64,000 nt of DNA from Pseudogulbenkiania subflava DSM 22618 (GCF_900177275.1 NZ_FXAG01000006.1:1-64000); one strand, 5' to 3'; shown: positions 1 through 9,006, counted from the stretch's first letter. The notes: generated by a model from the letters alone, not told the origin. Translations and numbers: made by a program.

Positions 1-273
1 ATCGACCAGGTCCTCGGTCAGTTTGGCTGGCCGTCCACCGGCACGAGCATTCAGGATGCCGACTAGACCGTGGCGTTCCCAGTTGTGAATCCATGTTCTG
101 ATGCTCTCGCCGCTGATTCGCAACACGGCGGCAACGGTGGCAATGTCCTGACCTTGGTTGACAGCAATCAACGCCTTGCCGCGCAAGCGGAAATATTCCT
201 TGGGGTGTGCTTTGGCTAATTGTTCAAGAGTGCAGACTTCAGCTTCATTCAAGGTCAATGTGAGTTTACGCAT
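1..273 (-). CDS. IS630-type transposase, N-terminal part (cut by window edge)
   Basis: Ninety-one codons are open from the ATG at 273 to the left edge, so the catalytic DDE part lies outside the window. The visible protein starts MRKLTLTLNEAEVCTLEQLA and holds a helix-turn-helix (about residues 40-75, with ISGESIRTWIHNWERHG) followed by a GRPAKLTEDL linker, typical of the DNA-binding half of IS630/Tc1-like transposases. It lies just beyond the last gene of the T6SS left arm, so an insertion may delimit the locus. The terminal inverted repeat should lie between 274 and about 360 but I could not define it. Whether the element is intact cannot be judged. Confidence 0.75.
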   Translation of the reverse strand, partial: MRKLTLTLNEAEVCTLEQLAKAHPKEYFRLRGKALIAVNQGQDIATVAAVLRISGESIRTWIHNWERHGLVGILNARAGGRPAKLTEDLVD

Positions 274-380
274 CGTCGAACCGGCATCAGGGAGATACGC
301 AAACAGAAGCAAAAATCATTCCAACTTAGTTGTGCGGCACTACTTAGTGATTAAAGTCATATATGCCTTATCATGTATAT

Positions 381-614
381 CTACGCCTTGGGCAAGCCAG
401 CCACCACCAGCAGAAAGACAAGAAAAACGGGAGGTATCAGCATCAATGCGACAGCTCCTATGCTGAAAAGGCGGTTGTGTGGCCGAACCAATAGTGCAAC
501 GGCAAACAGCAAATAGAGCAGCGCCAACGCCACCAATATGCTGATTAGCCCTGAATGCATATCTACGTAAAGCGCCAAATATTTTATAACACCCGGAAAA
601 TCCTCAAATCTCAT
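381..614 (-). CDS. Small two-helix membrane protein, candidate immunity protein
   Basis: This 77-residue protein has two hydrophobic helices (about residues 20-42 and 50-73) joined by a short basic loop (RPHNR), so it should sit in the inner membrane. Its ATG overlaps the TGA of the preceding gene (ATGA), which indicates translational coupling. A small gene directly behind a PAAR gene and a candidate toxin is the usual place of a T6SS immunity gene. That role is inferred from context only; I recognise no family. It is the last gene of the left arm before the IS630-type element. Confidence 0.55.
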   Translation of the reverse strand: MRFEDFPGVIKYLALYVDMHSGLISILVALALLYLLFAVALLVRPHNRLFSIGAVALMLIPPVFLVFLLVVAGLPKA

Positions 615-1393
615 TTATTGAATCCATCAAAATTCCAGCGAAACAGTTGAAAATTCTTCAAGAAATCACTAATCACCTTCCCTGTCGTCAGGTTTTCATA
701 GTTCCATGATGATGCGCCCGCCTTCTTATAAAACCCTACTTCCGGGGTCTTCCCCGTATAGCTGCTATCAATTGGATTCGCCGGATTCATGCCGAGCAAG
801 CGAAACAGTTTCGAAGCAACATTACCGACGCCGGAGTTTCCCTGATAGATGCCAATCCGCCCTCCAGCTACAGAATGCACGACCTGAATATGGTGGGCCC
901 TTTTCTCATCGTTGTCATTGGTCTGAGCCAAAACATCCCCAGGCAATAGCAACTCCGGAGACGACACAGTAACAGTGTTAATGCCAATTCGCTGCATGTC
1001 TGGTGCACCATAAGTGAGCATGGCCATATGAGCGAAACCCATTGGGGTTGAGCTGTACTCGCCATGCTCAGCAGAGTTGTAAACTTCCATGTTGCGGTAG
1101 GCTCTTACACCTGTTGCCAGACGCACTGGCAAGCCAGCGGCCGAGGCGTACTCACAAAGAATTCGGATGGCAAAGTCTTCGCAAGTAAATGTGCTGCTCT
1201 TAATGTCACCATCGCCATCCCAATAGCGTTCCCGCGCCAGCTTTTCTGCGATGGCTGGAACGGCTTTGTGATAGGCAGCCACATCCGTAGGCGTCCAGCG
1301 CTTTTTCGTCTTCCAAAACACCTTGAGCTTGACTGCATGTGGATTGGTATCGCTCTTCAGCGTCAGCGGGGCACTGATGAAAATGTCGCTCAT
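611..1393 (-). CDS. Candidate T6SS effector, NlpC/P60-like cysteine hydrolase
   Basis: This 260-residue protein has no signal peptide. Visible features are a Cys at position 71 at the start of a helix (TCEDFAIRIL), a histidine cluster at 167-173 (AHHIQVVH) preceded by LLLPGDVLAQ at 148-157, and GIYQGNSGVG at about 181-190. A helix-borne Cys followed by a PGD motif and a His on a strand is the layout of NlpC/P60 and CHAP amidases, which cut peptidoglycan. Its start overlaps the PAAR gene stop (ATGA), and its own stop overlaps the next small membrane gene. I infer a spike-delivered cargo effector. The family is unconfirmed; a transglutaminase-like or other papain-fold enzyme is possible. Confidence 0.55.
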   Translation of the reverse strand: MSDIFISAPLTLKSDTNPHAVKLKVFWKTKKRWTPTDVAAYHKAVPAIAEKLARERYWDGDGDIKSSTFTCEDFAIRILCEYASAAGLPVRLATGVRAYRNMEVYNSAEHGEYSSTPMGFAHMAMLTYGAPDMQRIGINTVTVSSPELLLPGDVLAQTNDNDEKRAHHIQVVHSVAGGRIGIYQGNSGVGNVASKLFRLLGMNPANPIDSSYTGKTPEVGFYKKAGASSWNYENLTTGKVISDFLKNFQLFRWNFDGFNK

Positions 1394-1917
1394 ACACCCT
1401 CCAGCCCTGACAACGACAGACTAATTGCCTGCCCGGCACCACCCTCTATGATGGGTGTTTTCCCGTTGGCGCAAGTCTTCACGTTCATCATCGCCCCATC
1501 TGGCAACTCAAGCGTTACCAATGCGGCAGAAACAGGGGTTCCATCCTGGTCGACGAGCTGGAAATGCTGGTTGAAGTCACCGATGGAGGACTGCGCTTGC
1601 GTTGCGGCTGTGACCGCTGCAAGCCCTGTGGCAAAAGCCGCGGCCCCACCCTCATATGCTCGCAACACCTCGCCCAACGTAGAAATGAGGGAGGCACCAC
1701 AACTGACCTTGTGGCCTTCCAGCGCCACCGGCTTGCCGCCGACCAGCCAGCTACTGTCACCCTCCACGATGGTGCAGTTGCTGTGTCCCTGTTGCGGGCA
1801 GGTGACCTGATCGCCTAGCAAGGCTACCGGCTTACCGAACAACACCGTGCTGGAGGCGGCGCTCACCACCGTGCCGCCGTGGCTGGTCAGGTCTCCCAGA
1901 CGAATGACGCGTTTCAT
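1390..1917 (-). CDS. PAAR-repeat spike protein with C-terminal transthyretin-like extension
   Basis: The 175-residue protein begins MKRVIRLGDLTSHGG and carries the PAAR pattern (GD-TSHGG, GD-VTCPQQGHS, SWLVGGKPVALEGHKVSCG) over residues 1-75. PAAR proteins cap the VgrG trimer and sharpen the T6SS needle. After an Ala-rich link comes a C-terminal stretch (about 115-175, HFQLVDQDGTPVSAALVTLE) that resembles the transthyretin-like extensions known on some PAAR proteins, which help attach cargo. The ATG at 1917 was chosen because AGGAGA lies seven bases upstream and PAAR sequence begins there; upstream in-frame residues are out-of-frame coding of the neighbour. It overlaps both neighbours by ATGA. 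Confidence 0.88.
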   Translation of the reverse strand: MKRVIRLGDLTSHGGTVVSAASSTVLFGKPVALLGDQVTCPQQGHSNCTIVEGDSSWLVGGKPVALEGHKVSCGASLISTLGEVLRAYEGGAAAFATGLAAVTAATQAQSSIGDFNQHFQLVDQDGTPVSAALVTLELPDGAMMNVKTCANGKTPIIEGGAGQAISLSLSGLEGV

Positions 1918-3362
1918 GTGACGTTCTCCTGTAATGCAGGCCGGGCCAGCGCCAGCGCGACGTGGTCGTGGCGAAATTGAGTGATGACGGCCGGCGCCTG
2001 CAACCGGGCACTGTGCGTCACCGCCAGTGCGGCCAGCATGGCCGGCGCGGCGACCCCGACATCGCCCCACTCGCGCGCCAGGTTGCTGGCCTCGTCTACA
2101 GGAAGCAGGCCGATCTGATGGCGGGTGAGATTGCTGGCGATGGCAGCCAGGCGCGTGCCGCCGACATCGACCTCACCACAGTTATGCACCAGCCAGGCCA
2201 CGCTGTCGGCCTGGTTGCGCTGCGGGTTGGCCTCCTCGGCGCTGAACGGGTAGTCCAGCAGCGCGGCATTCACCAGCGCGTTGTCCAGCAAAGGCTGTAA
2301 CTGGCGAGTCAGCTGCAGAGTGCTCTGCTGCGGCAGCTCGCTGCTGCTGGACTGGGCCAGGCTGGCCAGATGCGGCAAGGCCGCCAGTGCCGCACGGGCG
2401 TGTTCCGGCACTCGCCCCCAACCGGCGGGGGACGACACACCCTCGCGCTCCCAATACGGTTGATAAAGGTCACGGCCTGTCGCCAGTGCACTGTCTGCCG
2501 GAGCGGCCAGGCCGTCGCGCAGGAACAGCAACAGCACCACGGCGGCACCCGGGCGACCCAGTTGCCGCCATTGGGCCCGTGCTGCCGCATCCGGCTCTTC
2601 TTCCTCATCCTGCAAAGCCAGAGGCGCGTCCGCTGCCAGCACCACCGCCCCCGGCAGCTCCGGGTCCTGCGCCAGGAACTGCATCACCCGGTCGGCTACG
2701 GTGCCGCTGCCGGGCAGGAAACGGCAATCGCTGGCTGGCTGGGGCATATCGCTCTGGACAGCCAACCAAGCCACCTCCTGGCATTGCCTGACAAGATCGA
2801 CCTGTTCGATCCCCGATACCCGCGGCAACACCTCCAACAGCAGCGGCAGCGAGGCGGCCCCCGGCAGCTCGGCGTACAAGGCCTGCAAGCTCTCTTCCAG
2901 CCACGGCATCAGGCCATCCAGCACCTCGCCCGGCTCCATCTCATCGCGCGTCCGCGCCGTCCACTGGCAGACCGGTGCCAACGCGTCCAGCCAGGTCGGC
3001 TCCTCACCCTGTGCCACGGCCTGCACCAACAACCAGCGGCAGCTCACCATCTGCTGCCGTTCGCGCAGCGCGGCCAGATGCTGCTCCCTGGCTTCGTCGC
3101 GCCGGGCCTGCTGCGCCGCGGCCTCCGACTCGGCCTGTACCTGGGCAGCAGCCTGCTCCCTTTTTTCCTGGCGCAGCCGCCAGGCATGACCCAAGGCGGT
3201 GAGCAGCAACGGTGGCAACAGGTGTGTCAGCAACATGACGGTGGGACTGACCTGCTGCCAATCCACCGGGATCAGCCACCACAACGCCCCCCACCACAGC
3301 AGGGTGCTCAGGGCCAGTACGGCCAGCAGTTTCAACATCTTGCCGGCCCTCCTAGCTGACAC
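1914..3362 (-). CDS. T6SS-associated membrane protein of unknown function
   Basis: This 482-residue protein has two N-terminal membrane helices (about 10-31 and 38-57), then a charged Gln/Glu/Arg-rich segment (about 62-105) likely to be coiled coil, then a large cytoplasmic or periplasmic domain. Near the C-terminus, DVGGTRLAAIASNL and DVGVAAPAMLAALA faintly recall the thiolase-fold (ketoacyl-synthase) C-terminal half, but I see no convincing Cys-His-His active site. It overlaps clpV upstream by 11 bases and the PAAR gene downstream by ATGA, so it is part of the T6SS transcript. It is not a recognisable TssA (no ImpA-type N-terminal domain). A second Met (residue 9) is an alternative start. 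Confidence 0.7.
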   Translation of the reverse strand: MSARRAGKMLKLLAVLALSTLLWWGALWWLIPVDWQQVSPTVMLLTHLLPPLLLTALGHAWRLRQEKREQAAAQVQAESEAAAQQARRDEAREQHLAALRERQQMVSCRWLLVQAVAQGEEPTWLDALAPVCQWTARTRDEMEPGEVLDGLMPWLEESLQALYAELPGAASLPLLLEVLPRVSGIEQVDLVRQCQEVAWLAVQSDMPQPASDCRFLPGSGTVADRVMQFLAQDPELPGAVVLAADAPLALQDEEEEPDAAARAQWRQLGRPGAAVVLLLFLRDGLAAPADSALATGRDLYQPYWEREGVSSPAGWGRVPEHARAALAALPHLASLAQSSSSELPQQSTLQLTRQLQPLLDNALVNAALLDYPFSAEEANPQRNQADSVAWLVHNCGEVDVGGTRLAAIASNLTRHQIGLLPVDEASNLAREWGDVGVAAPAMLAALAVTHSARLQAPAVITQFRHDHVALALARPALQENVT

Positions 3363-5979
3363 GAACCTTGAGTTGCTCGCCCTTGAGCGCCACGGCGATC
3401 TTCTTCACCGGCTTGCCGCTGGCCATGCGGGCGAGCAGGTCGCTGGAAATCTGCGCCAGCAGCGTACGGGTGAGGATGGCGTCGGCGTTGCGCGCGCCGC
3501 TGTCCACGTCCAGGCAACGTGCCGCCATAGCGCCCGCCAGCTCGTCCGGAAACTCCACCTTGGCGCCGTGGTTGTCCTCGATGCGCCGGCGGATCTTGTC
3601 CAGCTTCAGGCGTACGATGGCATGCAGCACCTCGTCGCCGATCGGGAAATACGGCACGATGGCCAGGCGCCCCAGGAAGGCCGGCTTGAACACCTGCTGC
3701 AGGGTGGGCCGCAGGATTTCCACCAGATCATCCGGCGTCGGCTCGCGCGTCTCATCTTCCACCGTCACGCCGTGCTCGCAGGCGCGCATCACCAAGTCGG
3801 TGCCGGCATTCGAAGTCAGCAGGATGATGGTGTTCTTGAAATCCACCTCGCGCCCTTCGCTGTCCTCCAGCACGCCCTTGTCAAACACCTGGAAGAACAG
3901 CTCCAGCACGTCCGGGTGCGCCTTCTCCACCTCGTCCAGCAACACCACCGAATACGGCTTGCGGCGCACCGCCTCGGTCAGTACCCCACCCTCACCATAG
4001 CCGACATACCCCGGCGGCGAGCCCTTGAGGCCGGACACGCTGTGCGCCTCCTGGTATTCCGACATATTGATGGTGATGAGATTGCGCTCGCCGCCGTACA
4101 GCGCTTCGGCCAACGCCAGCGCGGTTTCGGTCTTACCGACGCCAGACGGTCCCACCAGCAGGAACACCCCCTTGGGCTTGCCCGGGTCTTCCAGGCCGGC
4201 CTTGGCGATCTGCACCCGCTCGGAGATCTGCTGCAGCGCGTGGTCCTGGCCGATCACCCGCTCGCCCAACAACCGCGCCAGCTGCTGTACCTGCGCCAGC
4301 TCGTTGCTGACCATGCGCCCCAGCGGAATGCCGGTCCAGCCGGCGATCACGTCGGCAATCACGCTCTCGTCGACGCACTCGAACGCGAGCGGCTGCTGCT
4401 TGTGCAGCTCGCGCAATGCCTGCCGCTTGGCCTGCAAGGGGCTGATCTTCTTGCCTTTAGCCGGCTTGGCCTCGCCCTGCTGCTGTTTCAGCTCGTCGAT
4501 CTCGGCCACCACCTGCTGCTGCGCCTCCCACGCGGCGTGCAAACGCTCCAGATCGGCCTGCAACTCGCCGCGCCGAGCCTCCAGCTCGGCGATGCGCTCG
4601 GCGTGGCCTTCCTCGCGCTGCAAGGCGGCGATCTCGCGCTCGGCATTGGCAATCAGCACCGCCACGTCCTCGATCGGTCCCGGCTTGCCGGCACGCGACA
4701 GCGCCACACGGGCGCAGGCGGTATCCAGCACGCTGATGGCCTTGTCCGGCAACTGGCGACCGGTGATGTAGCGGCTCGACAGATGCACGGCGGCAGCGAT
4801 CGCCTCATTGAGGATTTCCACCTGATGGTGTTCGGCCATGGCGTGCGTCAACCCGCGCACCATCTGCACCGCCACCTCGGGCGCCGGTTCTTCTACCTTT
4901 ACCACCTGGAAGCGGCGCGCCAGCGCGGCGTCCTTCTCGAAATACTTCTTGTACTCGGCCCAGGTTGTCGCCGCGATGGTGCGCAGCTCGCCACGCGCCA
5001 GCGCCGGCTTGAGCAAGTTGGCCGCGTCGTTCTGGCCGGCTGCGCCACCGGCGCCGATTAGCGTGTGCGCCTCATCGATGAACAGGATGATGGGCACCGG
5101 GCTGGCCTTCACCTCGTCGATCACCTGGCGCAGACGGTTTTCAAACTCCCCCTTCACACTGGCACCGGCCTGCAACAAGCCCAGATCCAGCGTGCGCAGG
5201 CAGACGCCGGCCAATACCGGCGGCACCTCGCCGTGCACGATCTTGCGCGCCAGCCCCTCCACTACCGCGGTCTTGCCCACGCCCGGCTCGCCGGTCAGGA
5301 TGGGGTTGTTCTGCCGGCGACGCATCAGGATGTCGATCATCTGGCGGATCTCACCGTCGCGCCCCAGCACCGGGTCGATCTTGCCGGCGCGCGCCTGGGT
5401 AGTCAGATCGATGGTGTATTTGTCGAGCGCCACGCTGCCGCGTACCTTGCCGACCGGCACCTCGGCCGGCTGATCGGACTCGGTGGCCGCCACCGGCTGC
5501 CCCCCCTCCCCGCCATGCTGGCGCAACGCGGCGTAGGCCGACTGCAGGCGGCCCGCCTCGATACGCAACAAGGCAGGGCAACCGCTTTGCACTGCCGGGT
5601 GCAGCGATTCGTCACGCAACAGCGCCAACAGCAGATCCAGCGTAGACACACTCTCCTGGCCGAACTCGGCGCTGGCCAGTAGCCAGGCTTTCTCCAGCCA
5701 CTTGGGCAGCCAACCCGACAACACCGGGTTACGGGTGTTGCCGGTGCGGAAGCCATCCAGAGCAGCCTCCAGGCCGCGCTGCAAATCGGCCAGATCGACA
5801 CCGGCCGCCTGCAAGGCGGCACGGGCGGCATTCACGTCCTGGTCGAGCTGGGTCAGCAGCACGTGCTCGATCTCGATCTCATAGTGGGTGCGGGACAAGG
5901 CGCGGCTGGCGGCCTGCTCCACACTCTGCCGCGCCAGCGGCGTCAGACGCTCGATCAGGGATTTCAGGGATACCGACAT
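3352..5979 (-). CDS. clpV: TssH/ClpV, T6SS sheath-disassembly AAA+ ATPase
   Basis: The 875-residue protein has the ClpV order: an N-terminal Clp-N domain (about 1-155), first AAA+ module with Walker A GEPGVGKT (about 231) and Walker B LFIDEAHTL, a middle coiled coil (about 415-540), second AAA+ module with Walker A GPSGVGKTE and Walker B LLDEVEKAHPDVL, and a C-terminal D2-small domain. ClpV extracts TssBC subunits from the contracted sheath for reuse in the cytoplasm. The length matches the family. It follows a palindromic repeat that separates it from tssG, and overlaps the next gene by 11 bases. Confidence 0.97.
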   Translation of the reverse strand: MSVSLKSLIERLTPLARQSVEQAASRALSRTHYEIEIEHVLLTQLDQDVNAARAALQAAGVDLADLQRGLEAALDGFRTGNTRNPVLSGWLPKWLEKAWLLASAEFGQESVSTLDLLLALLRDESLHPAVQSGCPALLRIEAGRLQSAYAALRQHGGEGGQPVAATESDQPAEVPVGKVRGSVALDKYTIDLTTQARAGKIDPVLGRDGEIRQMIDILMRRRQNNPILTGEPGVGKTAVVEGLARKIVHGEVPPVLAGVCLRTLDLGLLQAGASVKGEFENRLRQVIDEVKASPVPIILFIDEAHTLIGAGGAAGQNDAANLLKPALARGELRTIAATTWAEYKKYFEKDAALARRFQVVKVEEPAPEVAVQMVRGLTHAMAEHHQVEILNEAIAAAVHLSSRYITGRQLPDKAISVLDTACARVALSRAGKPGPIEDVAVLIANAEREIAALQREEGHAERIAELEARRGELQADLERLHAAWEAQQQVVAEIDELKQQQGEAKPAKGKKISPLQAKRQALRELHKQQPLAFECVDESVIADVIAGWTGIPLGRMVSNELAQVQQLARLLGERVIGQDHALQQISERVQIAKAGLEDPGKPKGVFLLVGPSGVGKTETALALAEALYGGERNLITINMSEYQEAHSVSGLKGSPPGYVGYGEGGVLTEAVRRKPYSVVLLDEVEKAHPDVLELFFQVFDKGVLEDSEGREVDFKNTIILLTSNAGTDLVMRACEHGVTVEDETREPTPDDLVEILRPTLQQVFKPAFLGRLAIVPYFPIGDEVLHAIVRLKLDKIRRRIEDNHGAKVEFPDELAGAMAARCLDVDSGARNADAILTRTLLAQISSDLLARMASGKPVKKIAVALKGEQLKVRVS

Positions 5980-6038
5980 AACGTTTCCATCAGGGTAAAG
6001 TAAATAAAGTTAGGCCAGGCGCCACCAGGCAAGGCTTA

Positions 6039-6150
6039 GAGCCACTAACAAAACCCTCTTGGCGTTGTTCCGCGGCCTGGCCGTACTACTTGTACTGTCT
6101 GCGGCCGCGCGCCTAGCCAAGACCGCTCCGCTGGTTTTTGTTAACGGCTC
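6039..6150. repeat. Nested palindromic intergenic repeat (REP-like)
   Basis: Outer arms: GAGCC-n-TAACAAAA-CC-TCTTGGC near 6039-6062 pairs imperfectly with 6113-6150. An inner arm CGGCC (6072) pairs with GGCCG (6102). The core is GTAC-TACTT-GTAC at 6083-6095. The element fills the gap between the tssG stop and the clpV start and lies within the T6SS transcript, so it would form a large hairpin in the mRNA. A second element with the same GTAC-N5-GTAC core is at 63290-63392. Confidence 0.7.
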
Positions 6151-7167
6151 CTAGTGCAACAGCGCATAGCGCACGTCGTCCGGATCGGCCGCCTGTGCCC
6201 CCAGCCAGCTGCTCGCCCCCAGCCGCAACGGGGAGTCGGCATCCAGCCGTGCCGGCGGCACATCGTGCTTGTCGAGCACCAGGCAGACGTCCACCGCCAG
6301 TTGGTGCCCCACGGCAAACTGCATCAGCGCCTGCAGGGCACGGGCTCCGTCGCCTCCCGGCAGCAAGGCCTCGAATTGCGCACGCCGCAAACTACCCAGG
6401 CGCAGCTGCAGCTTGGTCTGGCGATCCCACTGCCGCTCGCCGGCAAACAGCGACACCCCCAGCTCACAGGACTGTCCACCCAACTGGCTTTGCTCGGCCA
6501 ACGGCACCTCCAGCCACTGCCCAGCGAACTGCTGCAACTGGGCGCGGGTGCCAAACAGCCCCTCCACCAGCGTCTGCAGCGTCAGGGCCGACAGCGGCTT
6601 CTGGCTCAACAGGCCCGCGTAATAAATGAACAGCCGCTCATCCAGCAGGCCGTCCTGGGTCGCCTGCCCACGCAGCCGGCTCAGCCCCACCCCGGCCAGG
6701 TCCAGCAGGTTGCGGCTGAAGCCATCCTGCTCGCCCGCCTCCTCGGCCAGCCAGAAGCGGTACTTGCGCCAGGCCGCGTAGAACAAGGCGATAGCACGGT
6801 GGCTGAACAGGTCGAAGAAGGCATGCAGGGTGGTATCGCGGTATTGCTGACGCCGCTCCAGCAAGAGCTCGGTATATGCCGTCGGCAACACCCCGCTGGG
6901 CCCGGTCAGCCCCATGAAGCTGACCGTCATCTGGGCGGTTGCCGCTCCCTCCCCGTCCGCCGGCTGGTACTGCACCAGTTCGCTGGCCGGAAACGACAGC
7001 GACGCCAGGGTACGGAAGCGCAACTGCGCCGGCAGCGTGCGCCGCTGGCGGCGCGATCCCTCGCACAAGCCCAGCAGGCGCACTGCCTGGAAAAAGCCGA
7101 ACTGGCTGGCATCCTTGGCCAGCGCCTGCTTCAAATCACGAGGGCTTCGCCGGCTCGGGCTGGCCAT
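6151..7167 (-). CDS. tssG: TssG, T6SS baseplate protein
   Basis: The 338-residue protein begins with the typical TssG (VasB/ImpH) segment ASQFGFFQAVRLLG (about 21-34) and contains the conserved GLTGPSGVLPTAYTELLLER motif (about 87-106) and FFDLFSHRAIALFYAAWRKYR. TssG pairs with two TssF copies and TssE to form the baseplate wedge around the VgrG hub. Its start overlaps the end of tssF by 37 bases. Length matches the family (about 330-350). Confidence 0.95.
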   Translation of the reverse strand: MASPSRRSPRDLKQALAKDASQFGFFQAVRLLGLCEGSRRQRRTLPAQLRFRTLASLSFPASELVQYQPADGEGAATAQMTVSFMGLTGPSGVLPTAYTELLLERRQQYRDTTLHAFFDLFSHRAIALFYAAWRKYRFWLAEEAGEQDGFSRNLLDLAGVGLSRLRGQATQDGLLDERLFIYYAGLLSQKPLSALTLQTLVEGLFGTRAQLQQFAGQWLEVPLAEQSQLGGQSCELGVSLFAGERQWDRQTKLQLRLGSLRRAQFEALLPGGDGARALQALMQFAVGHQLAVDVCLVLDKHDVPPARLDADSPLRLGASSWLGAQAADPDDVRYALLH

Positions 7168-8987
7168 GCCGCCACCTCCTCGTCACGTTGCACCGTCCTG
7201 ACACGCAGACGGGTAAAGCTGTTGGGCGCGCAGTACAGCGCAAAGAACCGCTCCAGCAGGGAAGCGAACAAGTACACGCTGCCGCCGACGTAATAATCGG
7301 CATCCAGCGTCAGGGTGATCTCGGTGCCGCGCACGAAGCCGGAGAAATGCCGACCGTGGACCCGCTGCACCGCAGGCTCGCTGCGGATACCGACAATGCC
7401 CTGAATCTGCCGCACGTTGGCCGCCGCATCGCCCAGGTTGTACAAAGTCAGCATTTCCTGCAGCGCCTCGCGCCCGGAATCGACAATGGACATGTAGTTG
7501 AGCGACAGGTGTGAGATCAGCCGCCATTGCACCGCCCGTCCCAACGGGCTGCGCTGGCTGGCGCCGGGCTTGCGCAAGAGGCGCACCCGCTTCACCACAG
7601 AATGCCCCGGCAATTGGAAATCCGTGCGCTGGGTAGCCTGGCTGCCGCCGAAAGGAATCTGCTCCGGCAGATCGCGGTTGCTGCACAGCAAGTCCAGGCT
7701 CAGCACCTCCCCTGCCGGGCGCACTGCATCGAACTGCAAATCCACCAAGTGCAGCGCCATGTCGGTGCCACGGTCACCCTGTCGCACCGACGGCTCGCGG
7801 CTGGCATGCCAGTAAAAACGCGGCGTCTGCCCGCTACCGTGGCGCGTGGCGTAGAACGGCGGCACCTCCTCGCTGCTGTCGCCCTCACCGGATTTTTCCA
7901 CCCGTACCACCCGGCGAATCTGAACCACTTCGTAAGCCTGCTGCTTGCGCGCATCCGCCAGCACCGGGTAACTAGCCTTCTGATGCGTGACACGAATCGG
8001 CTCGCCCGGCTGCACGAACAGGTTGATCAGCGGCGTGCAACCCAATTTCAGGTGCGCGGGCTGCAACTGGCTTTGCAACCGATGATGGCGCTCGCTGTCC
8101 GGGTAATCACGCAGATGCAGACGCAGCAGCAAGGTATCACCGCTCAATCTTGCTGCCACCGGAGCCAGCCCCAACAGATCGACGAACAGGAACTTGTCCG
8201 GGTAGCAGAAATACTCCGACAACAGCCGGTAGCCCATGAACGAGCGCTCGTCGTACTCCAGCATGCCCTCGTCGCGGCCAAAACCCACCGGCTGCAGGCA
8301 ATCCGCGTTCAGGACACGCGTGCGCGCCGGGTCCTCGCTGCCATCGCCGGCCTGCACCCGCAGTACGTTGGACAGCAGCATCTCGTACAGCAAATGCATC
8401 AGCGCCGGCTCGCCATCCAGGAAAAAGCGCAGAGACTGCAAATCGATGGCATCCACCCCCACCCCGCCCTGAGTCTGCAGGCGCAGGGTCAACACCGCCG
8501 CCGCATCCGGCGCGAGGCTGCGCAGATAGGGCGAGCCGCTGGTCAGCTCCAGCTTCGCCTCCTGCAATTGCAAAGGGTACAGATCGACCGGATACACCGT
8601 GCGGAACTTACAGCTCACCCCCTGAATGGACGGCGCCTGCACCACCTGCCCGCGCTCGACGCGGTAGCGTTTGCCGATCTCCGGGCGCTGCGCGTCGCAC
8701 TCGAACTGCACCACGGTGGCCGCCGGCATCGGCTGCAGGTAATGCGGATACAGCACGTCCAGAAAGCTGGTGGCCACCTCCGGGTAGTCGTCATCCAGCT
8801 TCTTGTGCACACGCGCCGCCAGAAAGGCGAATGCCTCAATCAGCCGCTCGGTATGCGGGTCTTCGCACTGGTCACCCTCCATCTGCAGCCGGCCGGCGAT
8901 CTTGGGGTAACGGCGGGCGAACTCGCCGGAGAGCTCGCGCAAATGGCCGAGCTCGCGTTCGTAGTAGGGGAGGAGGGATTCAAGCAT
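7131..8987 (-). CDS. tssF: TssF, T6SS baseplate protein
   Basis: The 618-residue protein opens with LLPYYERELGHLRELSGEFARRYPKIAGRL and continues with DPHTERLIEAFAFLAARVHKKLDDDYPE, the family signature of TssF (VasA/ImpG). Other conserved parts are YPHYLQPMPA and the C-terminal RGTEITLTLDADYYVGGSVYLFASLLERFFALYC. It forms the baseplate wedge with TssG. It follows the tle1 lipase gene by 19 bases and overlaps tssG, so it is cotranscribed. Confidence 0.96.
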   Translation of the reverse strand: MLESLLPYYERELGHLRELSGEFARRYPKIAGRLQMEGDQCEDPHTERLIEAFAFLAARVHKKLDDDYPEVATSFLDVLYPHYLQPMPAATVVQFECDAQRPEIGKRYRVERGQVVQAPSIQGVSCKFRTVYPVDLYPLQLQEAKLELTSGSPYLRSLAPDAAAVLTLRLQTQGGVGVDAIDLQSLRFFLDGEPALMHLLYEMLLSNVLRVQAGDGSEDPARTRVLNADCLQPVGFGRDEGMLEYDERSFMGYRLLSEYFCYPDKFLFVDLLGLAPVAARLSGDTLLLRLHLRDYPDSERHHRLQSQLQPAHLKLGCTPLINLFVQPGEPIRVTHQKASYPVLADARKQQAYEVVQIRRVVRVEKSGEGDSSEEVPPFYATRHGSGQTPRFYWHASREPSVRQGDRGTDMALHLVDLQFDAVRPAGEVLSLDLLCSNRDLPEQIPFGGSQATQRTDFQLPGHSVVKRVRLLRKPGASQRSPLGRAVQWRLISHLSLNYMSIVDSGREALQEMLTLYNLGDAAANVRQIQGIVGIRSEPAVQRVHGRHFSGFVRGTEITLTLDADYYVGGSVYLFASLLERFFALYCAPNSFTRLRVRTVQRDEEVAAWPARAGEALVI

Positions 8988-9006
8988 GGAATATCAATCT
9001 GTCGAT

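Noticed and set aside
158-466. A 102-codon plus-strand frame near the left edge
   Set aside because: It is antisense to the IS630-type transposase and has no motif.
3199-5061. A 620-codon open frame on the plus strand
   Set aside because: It lies antisense to clpV in GC-rich DNA, has His/Gln/Leu-rich low-complexity content and no family; clpV on the other strand is certain.
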